From Sialis fuliginosa (lineage: Eukaryota; Arthropoda; Insecta; Megaloptera; Sialidae), in NCBI GenBank assembly GCA_961205875.1, contig OY540814.1, positions 11,576,993-11,640,992 on the forward strand: a DNA stretch of 64,000 nucleotides, given 5' to 3'. Under the pieces are notes generated by a model, which worked only from the letters and a program-made list of their open reading frames with translations, was not told the DNA's origin and ran no database searches. Position numbers and translations under genes: made by a program. Positions 45,585 through 57,104 of the stretch are shown piece by piece; position 1 is the first letter of the stretch, and the number at the start of each line of letters is the position of its first letter.

Positions 45585-45770
45585 CAATAACAATTAACGC
45601 AGCGATTAGAGAAGGCCATAAGGGCAGATGTTGAAGCCCAGGACACTTGTTAACACAGTCCTTATCTCACGGTAGCCGCGCTACTTTAATTGGTTCGCTC
45701 CGAGATTAATGTATTTGTCTAAAAGATAAATTGCCAATGAATCTATAATGAATCTCCTACAACATAGGCC
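45585..45770. promoter_or_regulatory. Low-AT island with GATA- and homeodomain-type sites
   Basis: CAGTCCTTATCTCACGG, GTAGCCGCGCTACTTTAATT, GGTTCGCTCCGAGATTAATG and AAAGATAAATTGCC hold GATA (reversed) and TAAT/ATTA cores. Single occurrence and no frame. A candidate conserved enhancer. Confidence 0.3.
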
Positions 45771-45904
45771 GGTCTATCGGACAAGCATTAAGATATGCAT
45801 GCTATGATTATTTTTCATTGTTTATGGTTATTGATTCAAATCGATCACTTTGTTATGTATAAACAGTTGTGTTTGTTGGTATGTATATATGCATGTGTGT
45901 GTGT

Positions 45905-46200
45905 GTATTTTTTTATAGGAGGGGGGAAATGTTTTATGCACCGTGGGCTGTTCTCCCGTGTGTCGGACTCGCTTTTGCTCTACCAACTAAAACTCTAACC
46001 TCCGTCTTTGACCTTTTCTTACCTTCGCGGAACCGCTGTTAGGCATTACTTCGCGAGGGTGGTCACAGCCTTAGCTCTTCCTCTTTTTCCTGGCAGACTT
46101 ATCTTCGGTAGATCACTGATTCAAGGGGGGTACAGGGGTCACTGTTGCCTTGTTTCTTATTCGTTCTTCTTGGCGCAGCTTTTTTAGTATTGCTGTGTGT
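45905..46200 (-). mobile_element. 3' end of a non-LTR retrotransposon
   Basis: The minus strand has a low-AT, C-terminus-like reading (ending ARKKRKS, then a stop; an earlier TGA already breaks the frame). It is followed by CAGCGGTTCCGCGAAGGTAA, TTTTAGTTGGTAGAGC, AAAAGCGAGTCCGACACACG and TGCATAAAACATTTCCCCCC, and finishes in an A-rich and CA-rich tail (ATAAAAAAATACACACACAC). Insect R1/jockey-type LINEs have such 3' UTRs with a simple-repeat tail. It is 5'-truncated and dead. The clade is from memory of the style, not alignment. Confidence 0.5.
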
Positions 46201-46271
46201 GTGTTACAGATATCTACCTATGAATGCTATTTACATGATCATGTTATATTTTGTTGCAATTAAATATTAAG

Positions 46272-46471
46272 GAAGAGTGGGGTAGTTACGAGCACCTGTG
46301 GGAGAAATCAAATAAATTAAAACCTGAGTAAGAAACTAATAAATGTATGTGTTGTGTATTATTATTAATACATTTTCAGTATCAATTTTAATAAAATATA
46401 AGAACAAAATTAAAATTAAAGCCAAAAACAAAACCTTATGTCTTCATGATTACTCGACTAGTATGGGGTAA
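46272..46471 (-). mobile_element. Terminal region of a pogo-like transposon
   Basis: GTGGGGTAGTTACGAGCACC at 46278 looks like an outer terminus, and TATGGGGTAATCAGGG recurs just after the transposase relic at 46460. Repeated GGGGTA-type blocks near the ends are usual in DDE-1/pogo-like elements. The opposite end was not found. Confidence 0.4.
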
Positions 46472-46711
46472 TCAGGGAAAGCCTCTGGATGTACTTTCAC
46501 CATTCGTACACTTATCATGTGCCCATAATTTGCACTTGTAGCACATTACCCAAAGATGGTCTTGATATTTTTCATTAAAATAACAAAAATAGTTAATTTC
46601 TTTATCAATATATTCGGTTTTTTTTCTTGGTACTTCATCAGTCTTCTTCATTTGGTTATTCTCTTTAAAATTACTGCGATTTCTCGCACTTTTTCTGCTT
46701 TTAATTTTCAA
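46472..46711 (-). pseudogene. Transposase C-terminus relic with PHD-like finger
   Basis: The frame (79 codons, no in-frame ATG at its beginning; a stop lies three codons before the TTG) ends shortly after WVMCYKCKLWAHDKC. This CxxCxxWAHxxC block is the second half of the PHD-like finger found at the C-terminus of many insect pogo/DDE-1 transposases. The first Cys pair expected about 12 residues earlier is not intact (FCYFNEKY). A basic stretch (RKSARNRSNF) precedes it. The catalytic DDE domain is absent, so it is a dead fragment. A PHD finger of a cellular gene is less likely. Confidence 0.55.
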
Positions 46712-47557
46712 CAGTCTTTTTTACATATACTGTTGAATTACTTCTAATAATCCCATAAATAATGTTATTCATTTCGGACACTGATAGAAATGTTATTTTA
46801 AAAATTAAAAACATTGAAAAGGACCTAGAAAATTGTTTTTGGTCAGGAAATACAAAAAATGTCGCTTTAACCGAGTTCAACTGTACATACATTATACATT
46901 GTATACCATTTCTAAGTATAAGAAAACACTGTATTCTTTTTGCGCGCAAATATTATCGCGGAAACATCAAATTTTGCATTATAAAATGAAATAAAACATT
47001 GTCTGTTGAACATAAATATAATAACTGTATAATTACGCGTTTCCTACATGTGCTATCATCATGTCAGTACATTTAAAACATATTATTGTAAGACAAACAC
47101 ACACACACACAATATTCGGGTTCAGAAAGGTTAATTGATATTGTATTTTTGGGTTAACGTATAAACCCATTAACAGATATCCAGCGCATCAACTTTCTAT
47201 ATGCGTATTTTTAACCTCAGTGTATTTTTTATGTTTGTTTGTAATTTAATCAACACCTTTGCAATATGGTTAATGTGTGTGATATCGTTCAAACTACATA
47301 TGTGGTATTTTGTATAATTATTTAACTGTATTTTATAATAATCGTAAGAAATATAGGTGAAGTTGTAATTGTACTTTTGGCGTGAATAACATCTTGTGTT
47401 TCACGCCAGCTATATAGAGGGGGAGGGAGGGGGGTATTTCAGTAACTTGACGTTTTCAGGGTAATTTAAAACCATTGAATATGAAAATGAACTAAAATCA
47501 GTATAGTTTGACTCTCAGAGTAGCTATTACGAGGATTTTGGTCTTTAGTTATAGATC
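46712..47557. other. AT-rich non-coding DNA
   Basis: A plus frame at 46762-46989 (MLFISDTDRNV...) and an overlapping minus frame at 46701-46949 have no recognised domain. They could be further transposon remains. Nothing else. Confidence 0.35.
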
Positions 47558-47743
47558 TTGATTAGATCTTCAAGGTACAAGTTAATGTCACCTAAAACAC
47601 GTACAGAAGCCAGTATGAAATATAAAAGACGCAAAGCATTGAAAAGAGTGTCTCCGAAAGAGGTACAGAGTAAGCCAAAATGCGAAATTCAGCGGCTTTG
47701 TCAACGACGGTGTAAGCACATCATTAGTCTGAGTTTTATTTAA
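47558..47743 (+). other. Short basic frame, possible exon or relic
   Basis: The frame is unusually rich in Lys and Arg (KYKRRKALKRVSPKE) and has two paired cysteines near its end (KCEIQRLCQRRCK). Its composition is less AT-rich than its surroundings. ATG is at 47585. I recognise no family. A transposon-derived fragment is the simplest reading. Confidence 0.2.
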
Positions 47744-50700
47744 CCCTACTGCCACAAATGACGCGATCTTGGATTTGGAACGTATTCACGTCAATCCTTC
47801 GACTGTGCATCCCGACACAAGATAAGATTTATGAAAATTGAATACTCATTTTTTTAATTGTACTCTTGCTACTTGAAAAATCAAATAATTTCGTATTTAA
47901 TTAATTTATAGATATGTAGATACATACCTAGAAAATATAGGTAGCGCTAAAATAGAAATACTTGTAATAGATAAGGATATCACCACAATCAAAATAATAG
48001 AATAACATTCTTAAAAATATCTAAATCTTATTCTAACATATTTGTTCGTAAATATTTTTCAATTAATTAAAATTAAGTAACGTAAACGCTACAGCAAGTT
48101 TACTTTTCTTAATCTAAATGGCTATAAAACATTCCACATAATATCAACATTTTTCAAGAATCCACATTGACCAATTACCACCAACGAGCAGCAACGTAGG
48201 TGTGTCAAATAAAAACACCAAAACTGTTATTTAAAAATAACATTTATTAACTGAATAGATCACACACAACATAACAACCCAATTAAAAAGTTGGAGTAAT
48301 AAAAGATTTTATTAGCTCCGCGAATCTGTCACTGTATAAAAAATTAATAACCCAAAAAATAAATTTCACTGTACTGATGTTTAAATCAGATAACTGTAAA
48401 ACGTGAACTTTGGTGAAGTAATTAAATCATGCACATGTGTAAATTATTAATAATAGTTACAATTTCTGTAGTGAAAAGTGTACATAAATAATATATTATG
48501 GTATAAAACAGCAGTTGTCCACTTTACCGACCTAAACTTTACTTGAAATGATATTTCCGTTCAAGTAGGTTTCATAAAAATTTATAAATAGTCAACATTA
48601 GTATCAGATTAATCAGCAACAATGTATTTTCTAAATTCAAAGAATTAGAATGTTCTTTTAGGGCTATCGATAAAATATATACTCAAAAAGGGAGCAATTG
48701 CCTAGCGATATAGGGGGGAACAAACGTGAAGTGACGCGACGAGTTAAAAGTCACCCCCATAATTTGTCAATTTACAATTATGTTAAATAAATAAATAAAT
48801 AAATATACGGTCCGGTTTGAGATACAGATATTTTAGGAGCTGATTCCTTGGCTCATTGCGAGTAAAAAATTGTACGAAAAAGGTGGTATATCTTCAACAC
48901 CCTCAGCGCTACAGTGTCTTTAAAAAGTCCTTCAGAGTAGTACTTACAAACAAAGATTATCTCATAACTTCCAAAGTAACGTATCTAGAACAACCAGTTT
49001 CATAGGTAATTAAATAGCGTATTTTTCAGTATTAGCGTTATTGCTAGCCGTGTTCTCAGTTATGCTCATCAAAGTCAAAAAATATATTTATTTTTTTGAT
49101 AATTTTTATAAAAATGAGGTTTTTCTGCAAAAGTACCTACAATATGTGGTGTTTTTTATCATTATTTTGGTGTGTCATAATGTTACGTTCAAGTTCACCA
49201 TACAAAGTTTGGATCTGGATGTTATAGTTTTCCAATTATAAATTCATCTAAATTAAAAAATTAAAGTGACTTTTTTGCTACCTATCCTACTAAATGAAAG
49301 TCATACAATTTTTTTGTTAATTATTGCATAATTACGCTTTGAGCACCTGTTGTAGTTTTAAAATTATGTAAATTACCATTAATAATAAAATTAATCATAA
49401 AGATTTTTTTTACTCATTTCTTTTTCTTTTGGTCCTTTCGTGAAGTTAGTCGGTTAGGTTTCTGAATAAATCATAAAAAAGGTAAAATTTTCTCGTCGAA
49501 AATTGGACTTAATATATAAAATCAATAAATTATACAAATTTTCATACATTTTCATGACATTTTTTATTAATTCATCAATATTCAATAAACAATTATCTAT
49601 TCGTTAAGTATACACTATTACTTTAGATAACTCCTTCAAAAATAAAACATTAAAATTCATTAACATGAAAGCGATCTTTATTGTTATACGTTTAAATTTA
49701 AAGTACATTTATTCATAATTAAAAGAAAATAAAATGTTTCTTAAATACTTCTATGGCTAAAGACTATAAAGTAATTATTATAAATTACTGTACATACAAA
49801 CTGCAGGTTAAAATTTGACCGGAAGTATTTTAAATGCACTAATTAAACGTAATTGGTAAATAAAAACTTAGACTTAATATACAACGTGTATTTAATTAGA
49901 ATCTGGAAACATAAGATGAAAATTATTGCAGGTAATTTAACTTACAATTATTAAGCATAAAATGAACATTAGGAAATTGTGGATTACGATTTATTTCAGT
50001 ATCATAAACTTCTAAAGCGACCAATTAATGTGCATATATTAATTTATAGTTATAACTAGAATAATTTTTATTTGCTTAATGAGTAAACGAAGAACCAAAA
50101 AAAAAAGTTTTATATTATTTATTAAATAATTTCTTTATATTAATGACTTAAAAATATAAATAAGTACTCATAAGCAGAAACAAATAATATGATTTATTGT
50201 ATCATGAAGCTGATAATTAAACTTTTTATTTAATAGTAATTGTAAAATTAGAATAGAATAATAATTCTTTAGTTTCTTCGTCTTAAAATAATCCTATAAA
50301 TCCAACTATGTATTAAAAAGAATCATTAGAGTTTAATAAATACACAATATAACCTACATATCATACAATATATTAAAATATTATAACAATTATAAGATAT
50401 CTTTTAACATTTGTTATAAAACTAATTTCAATTTTAATTTCAAGTAGGTGACAATTAATGAAAAAGCTTTTAGTATATTATGCATATCTTATGAATCACA
50501 CAGACATAATTAATGGAATTTGACACATTTTATGCCTCGTAAAAAATATGAAATAAATAAATAAATAAAATAAAACTTGCCGAATTGTCATCGAAGAACA
50601 ACCGATGCAATGCAAAAGATAATCTACATTTAGAAGACGTGGTTATAAACCAGTAGTTCTTAAACAACAAAAATAAATAAAATGAGGTAATAAAAAAATT

Positions 50701-50749
50701 TGCAATGATTTATTTTTATTAATATTAATTTAATTAATAAATACTGTAC
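47744..50749. other. AT-rich non-coding DNA
   Basis: A long plain stretch. A small lower-AT patch at 48690-48760 contains GGGGGGAACAAACGTG. No element ends, RNA or gene. Confidence 0.45.
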
Positions 50750-51440
50750 CAATTTCAAGATTCTAAGTCAACAGGAAGTGCCCTACAGGTTTTGATGATC
50801 AGTGAGTCAGTCTGTCAAAATACACTTTGAAAGGCCATATCTTTTTATTACATTAAGTTAGAAACTTACAGGATTATGAAGCTGTAGATCTTAGTATTTA
50901 ATATTAATTTCAACTTGATACCTCTAGCTGTTTCTGAAAAAAAGGGTCTTGACGGAGAGATAGACAGACGAAAAACAACCTTAAAAAAATACATACATAC
51001 ACGGGTGTATGCCATAAGGATTCCGAAGTACGTAACTGTTACATTTTTGAGTTAGAAAAAAATATAAAAATAAGGTCATATTGTACTAATTGAGCTACAT
51101 TTTGATACTCCACACGTATTATACAATATATATATATATATATTTTTTTTGATTCGCTTTAAAGCTCTCTGCAGGCGCCATTTTTGATTTAAAAAAATAA
51201 GAAAAAGGGTCAAATTTCACTGGTTTGGTTATACATTTTGACGTGCCACATGCCTTGGTATTAAAAAAATATTTTTTTACCTAGCTTTAGCTCTTTAGCG
51301 CTCCCTCTGAAAAATTAAATTTCAACAAATTTGTACATATTTTACTAGAGAGCATCATTTTACATGTTCAGTAAACATTTCAAGTTTCTAGCTTATATAT
51401 TTGTTTTGACTGCTGAAAAGGACGGACGGACGATAAAGTG
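50750..51440 (+). repeat. Degraded LINE/RTE-like repeats
   Basis: CTAGCTGTTTCTGAAAAAAAG, GGAGAGATAGACAGACG and later GAAAAGGACGGACGGACG are hallmarks of abundant insect repeats that end in (CAGACAGACG)-like sequence. An (AT)n run lies at 51126-51143. Multiple fragments, no frame. Confidence 0.45.
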
Positions 51441-51966
51441 AGATTAATAGTGTTTCTTCGAAATGTTAAAAACAACAATTTTTACCTCCAATGCAAAACA
51501 TTAGTAGCCACTGTATTATCAAATGTTAATGGTGCCACATTTTAATATTCATATACAGTTTTACGAGCGTAGGACATCGTTAAAACAGTGACCATTTTAT
51601 TTATCGTCCAGATACACCTGTACAAAAATACGTATGTGTGTGTATTTTTCATTTTTAATTAGTACCTACCTGCAGTCAGATTTTAACGGAAATTGATTAT
51701 TTACAGGAAATTATGACTTCGCTGTCAACCAGGTCGACCCCCGTCGAGGCTCATCAACTTTAAGCCACCGTAGCAAATCTTTGTTTTATTTTTTTTAAGC
51801 ATTTATTTTGTACATGTATGTAATTATGAATGTGAACATAATTCTTGTTTCTCTTATTTTCTTGTTATTGCACGGAGACATCTTAAAATGTCGAATGTCA
51901 TAATACAGATGATTAAGATGTGTATGTGCCAAAAAAAGATAAAAACTAATTGTATGTATTCTATAC

Positions 51967-52025
51967 CAGTGGTTCCAAAAATTTTTAATCATTCATGTTG
52001 CACCCCCACACTTTGAAAACCACTG
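51967..52025. mobile_element. 59-bp hAT micro-element
   Basis: CAGTGGTT at the left and AACCACTG at the right enclose only 43 bp. Flanks are TTCTATAC (51959-51966) and TTCTATAA (52026-52033), an 8-bp duplication with one mismatch. The internal GCACCCCCACACTTTG fits the hAT consensus CAGTGGTTCCCAAA... Confidence 0.75.
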
Positions 52026-52033
52026 TTCTATAA

Positions 52034-53325
52034 AAAATCATCAGCGAGATTATGATCGACTGATTGTACCTTATTTTCTTATATACATAGGTACTCCTTT
52101 TATTAACTTAGATGCGACATTTTAACTGAAAATTTAATTTTTATAACTCAGGTCCATTTACTATATTTATACCAAATCTAAGCTTTTTAGGTCAAACGGC
52201 TCAGTATAGTTAGAAGATTGTGGCAGACAGACAGACGCAGTGTTCCTTTTTTCCATTTCGGTCCGAAATACTAATAATGATGTTCGAAGAGATAAAATAA
52301 TTTTACAGAATTAAAAACGGTTGATTTCAAAAAACCAATAATCGAGTAGATATTTATGTATGCTCAATCTGTTAATTGTAAGTATTGTGTAATATAGTTT
52401 TTTAGACAGAAATAGAATAATCGAATTAAACGAGTTCTCAAATAATAAACTAGCATTACAAATCTTTAGTTTAAATCTAGAATCAAGATGTTTTTATGTT
52501 AACCATTTTATTTGCAAGTAGTCTCACAATGAACATAAATTTATTTTACCTTATCTTCTTATGTATCATAAGTTGTAAATATTATTAAAAGTACAATGTT
52601 TTCAAATTATTCTTACAATAATTTAGCATAAGTAATAAAATATGTTGTTTTACATTTTATACTTCACCATGGTAATTAATTTTGTGAAAATGAGATGGTT
52701 GTGAATTCAAAATAACCAAAGATAAAATAAATTTGTGTCGCTAAAAGAATGTTTTTAATATTTTTATGTAAACAACACAATTTATTTGTTAGTCAACTAT
52801 AATTAATTGCAACTATCAAATTCATACTAGTATTTGTATATAACAATAATAAATTTCGTTTTAAAGAACATAATTGTTGTAAATAGCAGTTGTTCCTTGG
52901 ATTTATTAAATTAATATATTTTTTTAATATAAAATATATAAGTTGTGCTTCATTGTTGTGACTTTAAAGCTTACTGTTAGTATTAGTTTTATTAATTACT
53001 ACTATTAATTATCACTTGGCGTTAAAAGTTACGTATAGTTTTTTAGTGAATCGTGGCATGTATTAAGTATTTACGAAGGTGGTGTAATAAATTTGTTGGC
53101 CACTTTAATTTAGAGCCCAAAATAATTTCAAAATCATTATATCTATAGAAGACTTAAATCCTACAAAATGTTCGTTAAATGTTTTACAAAAAGGTTGTTC
53201 TCGTGCAAACAATATTTAGATAGAATTTAAAAAAAATCAGGGGATGAAAAGAACAATGATATCTATCCCAACTTGAAATTTTAAAGAGATCGCTTTAAAC
53301 AACTTTTGTACGTATTTGAAATACC
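52034..53325. other. AT-rich non-coding DNA
   Basis: One RTE-like scrap (GTGGCAGACAGACAGACGC at 52220). Otherwise nothing. Confidence 0.45.
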
Positions 53326-53627
53326 AAGTACGTTTATTATGTCCGTTCTTTTAATTTCCATGATTAAACACTTCGACAGATTTTTATAAAAAACTAACAA
53401 ACAGCAAAGGGTTATTATTCTGATATGTGATAAAAACATTTTTTTCAAAAACAAAATGATTGACGGTTTCGTATTTGAAATATATAAAATATATTTCAAA
53501 AGCAAAACGGTCGATCATTTTGAATTTTTTTATTACATATCAGAATAATAACCCTTTGCTGTTTCTTAATTTTTTATCAAAATCTGTCGAAGCGTTTAGT
53601 CATAAAATTAAGAAAACGGCCCTTATA
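53326..53627. repeat. Palindrome with about 150-bp arms
   Basis: ACAGCAAAGGGTTATTATTC (left) is answered by GAATAATAACCCTTTGCTGT (right). Pairing continues from GTCCGTTCTTTTAATTT outside to a centre near 53482 with almost no loop. Arms carry several mismatches. The two frames at 53281 and 53460 are readings of the two arms, not genes. Likely an old foldback element. Confidence 0.8.
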
Positions 53628-53746
53628 CGTCGTATTAATACAACCATGGAAAGTATAACATTTTAACAAAGATTCAACATATCGACGGGTCGAATAGAAT
53701 CAATCTGGCAACACAGCGAGTTTTCTTAAATTGTTATAACATCCGT

Positions 53747-54046
53747 TTGAAGGTGCACGCGGTTGGTGGCTCTAATTGTAGATGTGTTTGTAATTTCAGA
53801 AAATATATTCATAGTAGCAATGCGTTAGTAATTATCTGTATAGACGGTTTTGGGTATAGACCTGATCAAAAATTTTCTGTAGCAACACAATTATTTTATT
53901 TATTTTGCTTCCTCACAATACGAAGATACGAGAAGCTTTGTGATCTTTTCAGATTGAGACAAAAAAAATTGGTGAATTTAGCACGAGGAAGCACTGTGCA
54001 TTTACTTGGCAGATATTTTTTCTATTATATGCACTGCACAAAGTAA
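53747..54046 (+). other. 99-codon frame with repeated NLARGSTVHLLG
   Basis: The frame covers the GAATTTAGCAC repeat (53970-54015), whose reading NLARGSTVHLLG is conserved in the copies at 23458 and at the window's right end (as far as the latter goes). That makes a transposon-encoded protein fragment plausible. No catalytic motif is seen and the family is not recognised. Confidence 0.3.
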
Positions 54047-54059
54047 CTTTTAGAACTGC

Positions 54060-54589
54060 ACATTAAAATAACCCCTCCTAAATGAGGTAAGTAAAGGCAA
54101 TTTGAAGTAATACAACTTTATTAAGTTCATTTTGACATAAATAAATAAATATACTATTCTCTACAATTTGTTTATAACTTTAATATCTTCTTTTCACGGT
54201 TATTATGATCAAACTAGAAGAAAAGGAAATGAGCAAATATTTGCATACATCCAAAACAACATTGATTTCCTTACATAACCGTAGTTATGTTTATTAATTT
54301 CAATCGCATAATAGCAATTCTTTCTTTAGAATTGAAATTTGTATAATACTTAAAACCACCAAATTAATTTAAAATAACAACCGCCAAAGCCTAATTTTCA
54401 TAATCTATCACTTACACAACATTCAACCTAAAACCTTCCACCAGACATACCATTAAACCAATTAATTCTTTTATCTCCGCAATTACAACCTGAGCACACT
54501 GCGATCGAAATTTTATCAGACAACAATATTTCCAATATATTAATGATGATCAATATAATTTCATTTCCTTGTATGTAAGCAGTCTCTTA
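54060..54589. other. AT-rich non-coding DNA
   Basis: Nothing recognisable. Confidence 0.5.
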
Positions 54590-54800
54590 CCCACCAATTA
54601 CATCAGGGCATGTGTGCGCTAACGATACATAAGCGACTGTGTGTGTGTGTGTGTAGTCCTGCTAAAGACAAAGAGCTAATTTAGCACCGGAAGCAGGCGG
54701 TAATCTACTGTCCGGCCGCTTGTTCCGATACAGGTTTCAATAATAAACACGTCCAATGATCATAGTTGGCGATTATAACTGATAGTCTGATAGCAGCTTA
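54590..54800. promoter_or_regulatory. Low-AT island, candidate conserved non-coding element
   Basis: CACCAATTACATCAGGGCAT, a (TG)8 run at 54639-54654, AAAGAGCTAATTTAGCACCG, GGCGGTAATCTACTGTCC and AATAAACACGTCCAATGATC. TAATCT/TAATTT cores and a fork-head-like AATAAACA lie within about 200 bp. Single-copy in the window. Confidence 0.3.
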
Positions 54801-54828
54801 TTCGGCTACTTGTGAGGTGTCAGTAAAT

Positions 54829-55039
54829 CAGTAGCGTATCGTTGGGGGGAAAAAGGGGTGCTCGCTCTGGGTGGCACTTTGATAGGAAAGGCAAAATTGT
54901 GGGTTGAGGGCGGCAAATTTGAAGTAACAACAAAAAAAAGGTCATACAAATTAGTAAAAGGCATAAAATTGTTATATATAGTGTGAAGGGGGGAATTTTC
55001 CATCGTCCCCAGGCAGCAGAAACCTACGGTACGCCACTG
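54829..55039. mobile_element. hAT-like MITE, 211 bp
   Basis: CAGTAGCGTATCGTTGGGGG at the left and GGTACGCCACTG at the right. Flanks CAGTAAAT and CAGCAGAT match at 6 of 8 positions, a decayed duplication. Interior GGCAAAATTGTGGGTTGA is shared with 35938-36030. The 101-codon minus frame at 54806-55111 spans the whole element and is an artefact. Confidence 0.75.
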
Positions 55040-55680
55040 CAGCAGATCGCTAGAAAATGTGTATGTGGAAGCAAAATTATGTTCAGATATTAAGTGCTGG
55101 AATTGTTTCAAACAACCTCAAAAATGTCTCCAAGAAACAGTTTTTGAGTGTAATATTAAACAGAAAAATGCAAATATCAAAGTTTAATTATGTGGTCAAG
55201 TATTAACCAGTGGAATAATATTTCTCTTAAAATTTTAATTTGACGAATTTTGATAAAAAAATCTCTAATTTAATACACTGAAATCTTCTTTTACAAGAAC
55301 TATTAATACTCCAAGGAAATAATTTGAAAAAGTACTTGAATTCAAGTACATTTAAAATTAGTGCTTTTTGAACGTAATACTTGAATTTAACAAGTAAAAT
55401 ACTTGAAGTACTTACTTAAAGTATATTTTGAAAATAACAAAAATTATTTGATACATTAAGTACCTTTACTTAGTTATTGGTACTTGTACTTCAAGTACTT
55501 TCTCTGAGTACTTTTGACAGCTCTTCTTGTAGTAATAAGAGTCTTTTATGTCATTTTCTGTTTATAAAAAGTCATGTTTAAACCTCGAAAAAATATGTAA
55601 AAAAAATATAAATAGAAATTTCAACCATTATCTATGTAGTAACATACATATATACCTATGTACGCGAGTAGAAACGTTGA

Positions 55681-55882
55681 CTTGGGCCAAGAATTCCTTA
55701 TTTTATGTATGTATAACGAAAACAAAATTTTCTTATAATAAGAATATACTCTTAATTATTGTTTTCGTCCTACATTATTGCTTTAAAGAGAAACAATAAT
55801 ATAGTTGGATTTAAAGTATATTCTTATATTAAGAAAATATTGTTTTCGTTATATTATATAAAACAAGGATTTTTGGGCCCTG
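55681..55882. repeat. Inverted pair of TTTTCGTTATA repeats
   Basis: The left arm (55681-55750, minus) and right arm (55816-55882, plus) both contain TATTCTTAT(A/T)(A/T)TAAGAAAAT, TTGTTTTCGTTATA and an AAGGA(A/T)TT(C/T)TTGG block. A 65-bp spacer separates them. A third copy is at 40294-40370. Confidence 0.65.
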
Positions 55883-56199
55883 TCTATTGTATTCATAAGA
55901 AAATGCGTAACGCAGGTTGTCTTTTTCCATTTTAAAAGTAGAAAACCCAATTTCTATACTGCATATTCCAAATATCCCAAAATAATTTACTGAAAATCAT
56001 TACACCTTGTAGGCACATAATTCACAAAGTTTTTTAAGCCAAAAAAGCAACGTTTCAAATTAAAGGGTTAAACCACACTGCTTACAAACGTATTAAACTG
56101 AAATCCTGAATGAACAGCGTTACACAGTATGTAATTTGCGAAATCTCTCTCGAGTTTCGGTATTTAAGAATGCAGTTTGTGTTTACCAATTTAGCTGGT

Positions 56200-56345
56200 A
56201 GCCATAATGAAGGCCCATTCTAGAACAGAAGTCGGGGATAATTTTCTGCACGCAGCCGGCTGAATACAGCTGTGGGCGTTTCCACCAACCACTTGGTCAA
56301 CAATTACATACCACTCATGGTCAGAGTCTACTAGATGATGATAAA
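56200..56345. other. Low-AT island
   Basis: CTAGAACAGAAGTCGGGGAT, CACGCAGCCGGCTGAATACA and CCACCAACCACTTGGTCAAC. No second copy and no frame. Possible conserved non-coding DNA. Confidence 0.25.
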
Positions 56346-56569
56346 ATATTAATTATTTTTCAATATCGATTGTCTGTTGTGTTGTTTTCTTTATCTCACT
56401 TCTTGTATCTTTGATACTATGATAAATTTTTGTTTGTAATAATAGGTCAATGCTTTGGGGAGAAAGACTTTTATTTTTTGTGAAGATAATTACAGACGCT
56501 CCACTCTATTATAAATAATATAAAACATATGATATAACAATTTTTATTTATAGGGTTTTATTGAGACTT

Positions 56570-56665
56570 GGGTTATATTTTAGTGTTCCGTGCCAAACGG
56601 AACACTTATGGAATCACTTCGGTGTCCATACGACCGTCTTTCCTGGTGTTTTTCTTTGTAGATAT
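56570..56665 (+). repeat. TAGTGTTCCGTGCC repeat end
   Basis: GTGTTCCGT and ACGGAACAC form a small stem (56583-56605), followed by ATCACTTCGGTGTCC and ACGACCGTCTTTCCTGG. Insect genomes have an abundant repeat with a GTTCCG(T/C)...CCGTCCGTC layout. Only one end is seen. Confidence 0.4.
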
Positions 56666-57104
56666 TCGACATAAAAATTTGAAATTAGTTCAGAGATAGA
56701 GTGTGGTGGCCCAATCATAAACGTAAAGTATAAAATATCTGCCTTGGGAACCACGGGACTTTCTTATACGTAATCCTAACAACATTCTTGTTTTATTAAA
56801 ACATTTCTGACAAACTAATAGATAAAATTATTCTCTACATTATATATCAAATGAATTTTTTTGAACGTAATAACTGAAAACGGATGAAAACTCTTGTCAA
56901 TTTTTGAATTTTCGAATTATTTTTGAAATAAGAAAAAAATATTTTAGATAAAAAATGTCGAGTATATTATTATCTATAATTTATTCCCCATACATTCTTT
57001 TACAACATTTATGATTTAGTCAGAAATAATTTTTTTATATAATTATTTAGACTCACCCACACTGTTCACTCTCACAATCAGCATACATATTACAGATCTA
57101 CATA

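Noticed and set aside
53281..53666. Two facing frames of about 70 codons
   Set aside because: They are the two arms of the palindrome read in opposite directions.
54806..55111. A 101-codon minus-strand frame
   Set aside because: It crosses both ends of the 54829-55039 hAT element, so it arose by insertion.
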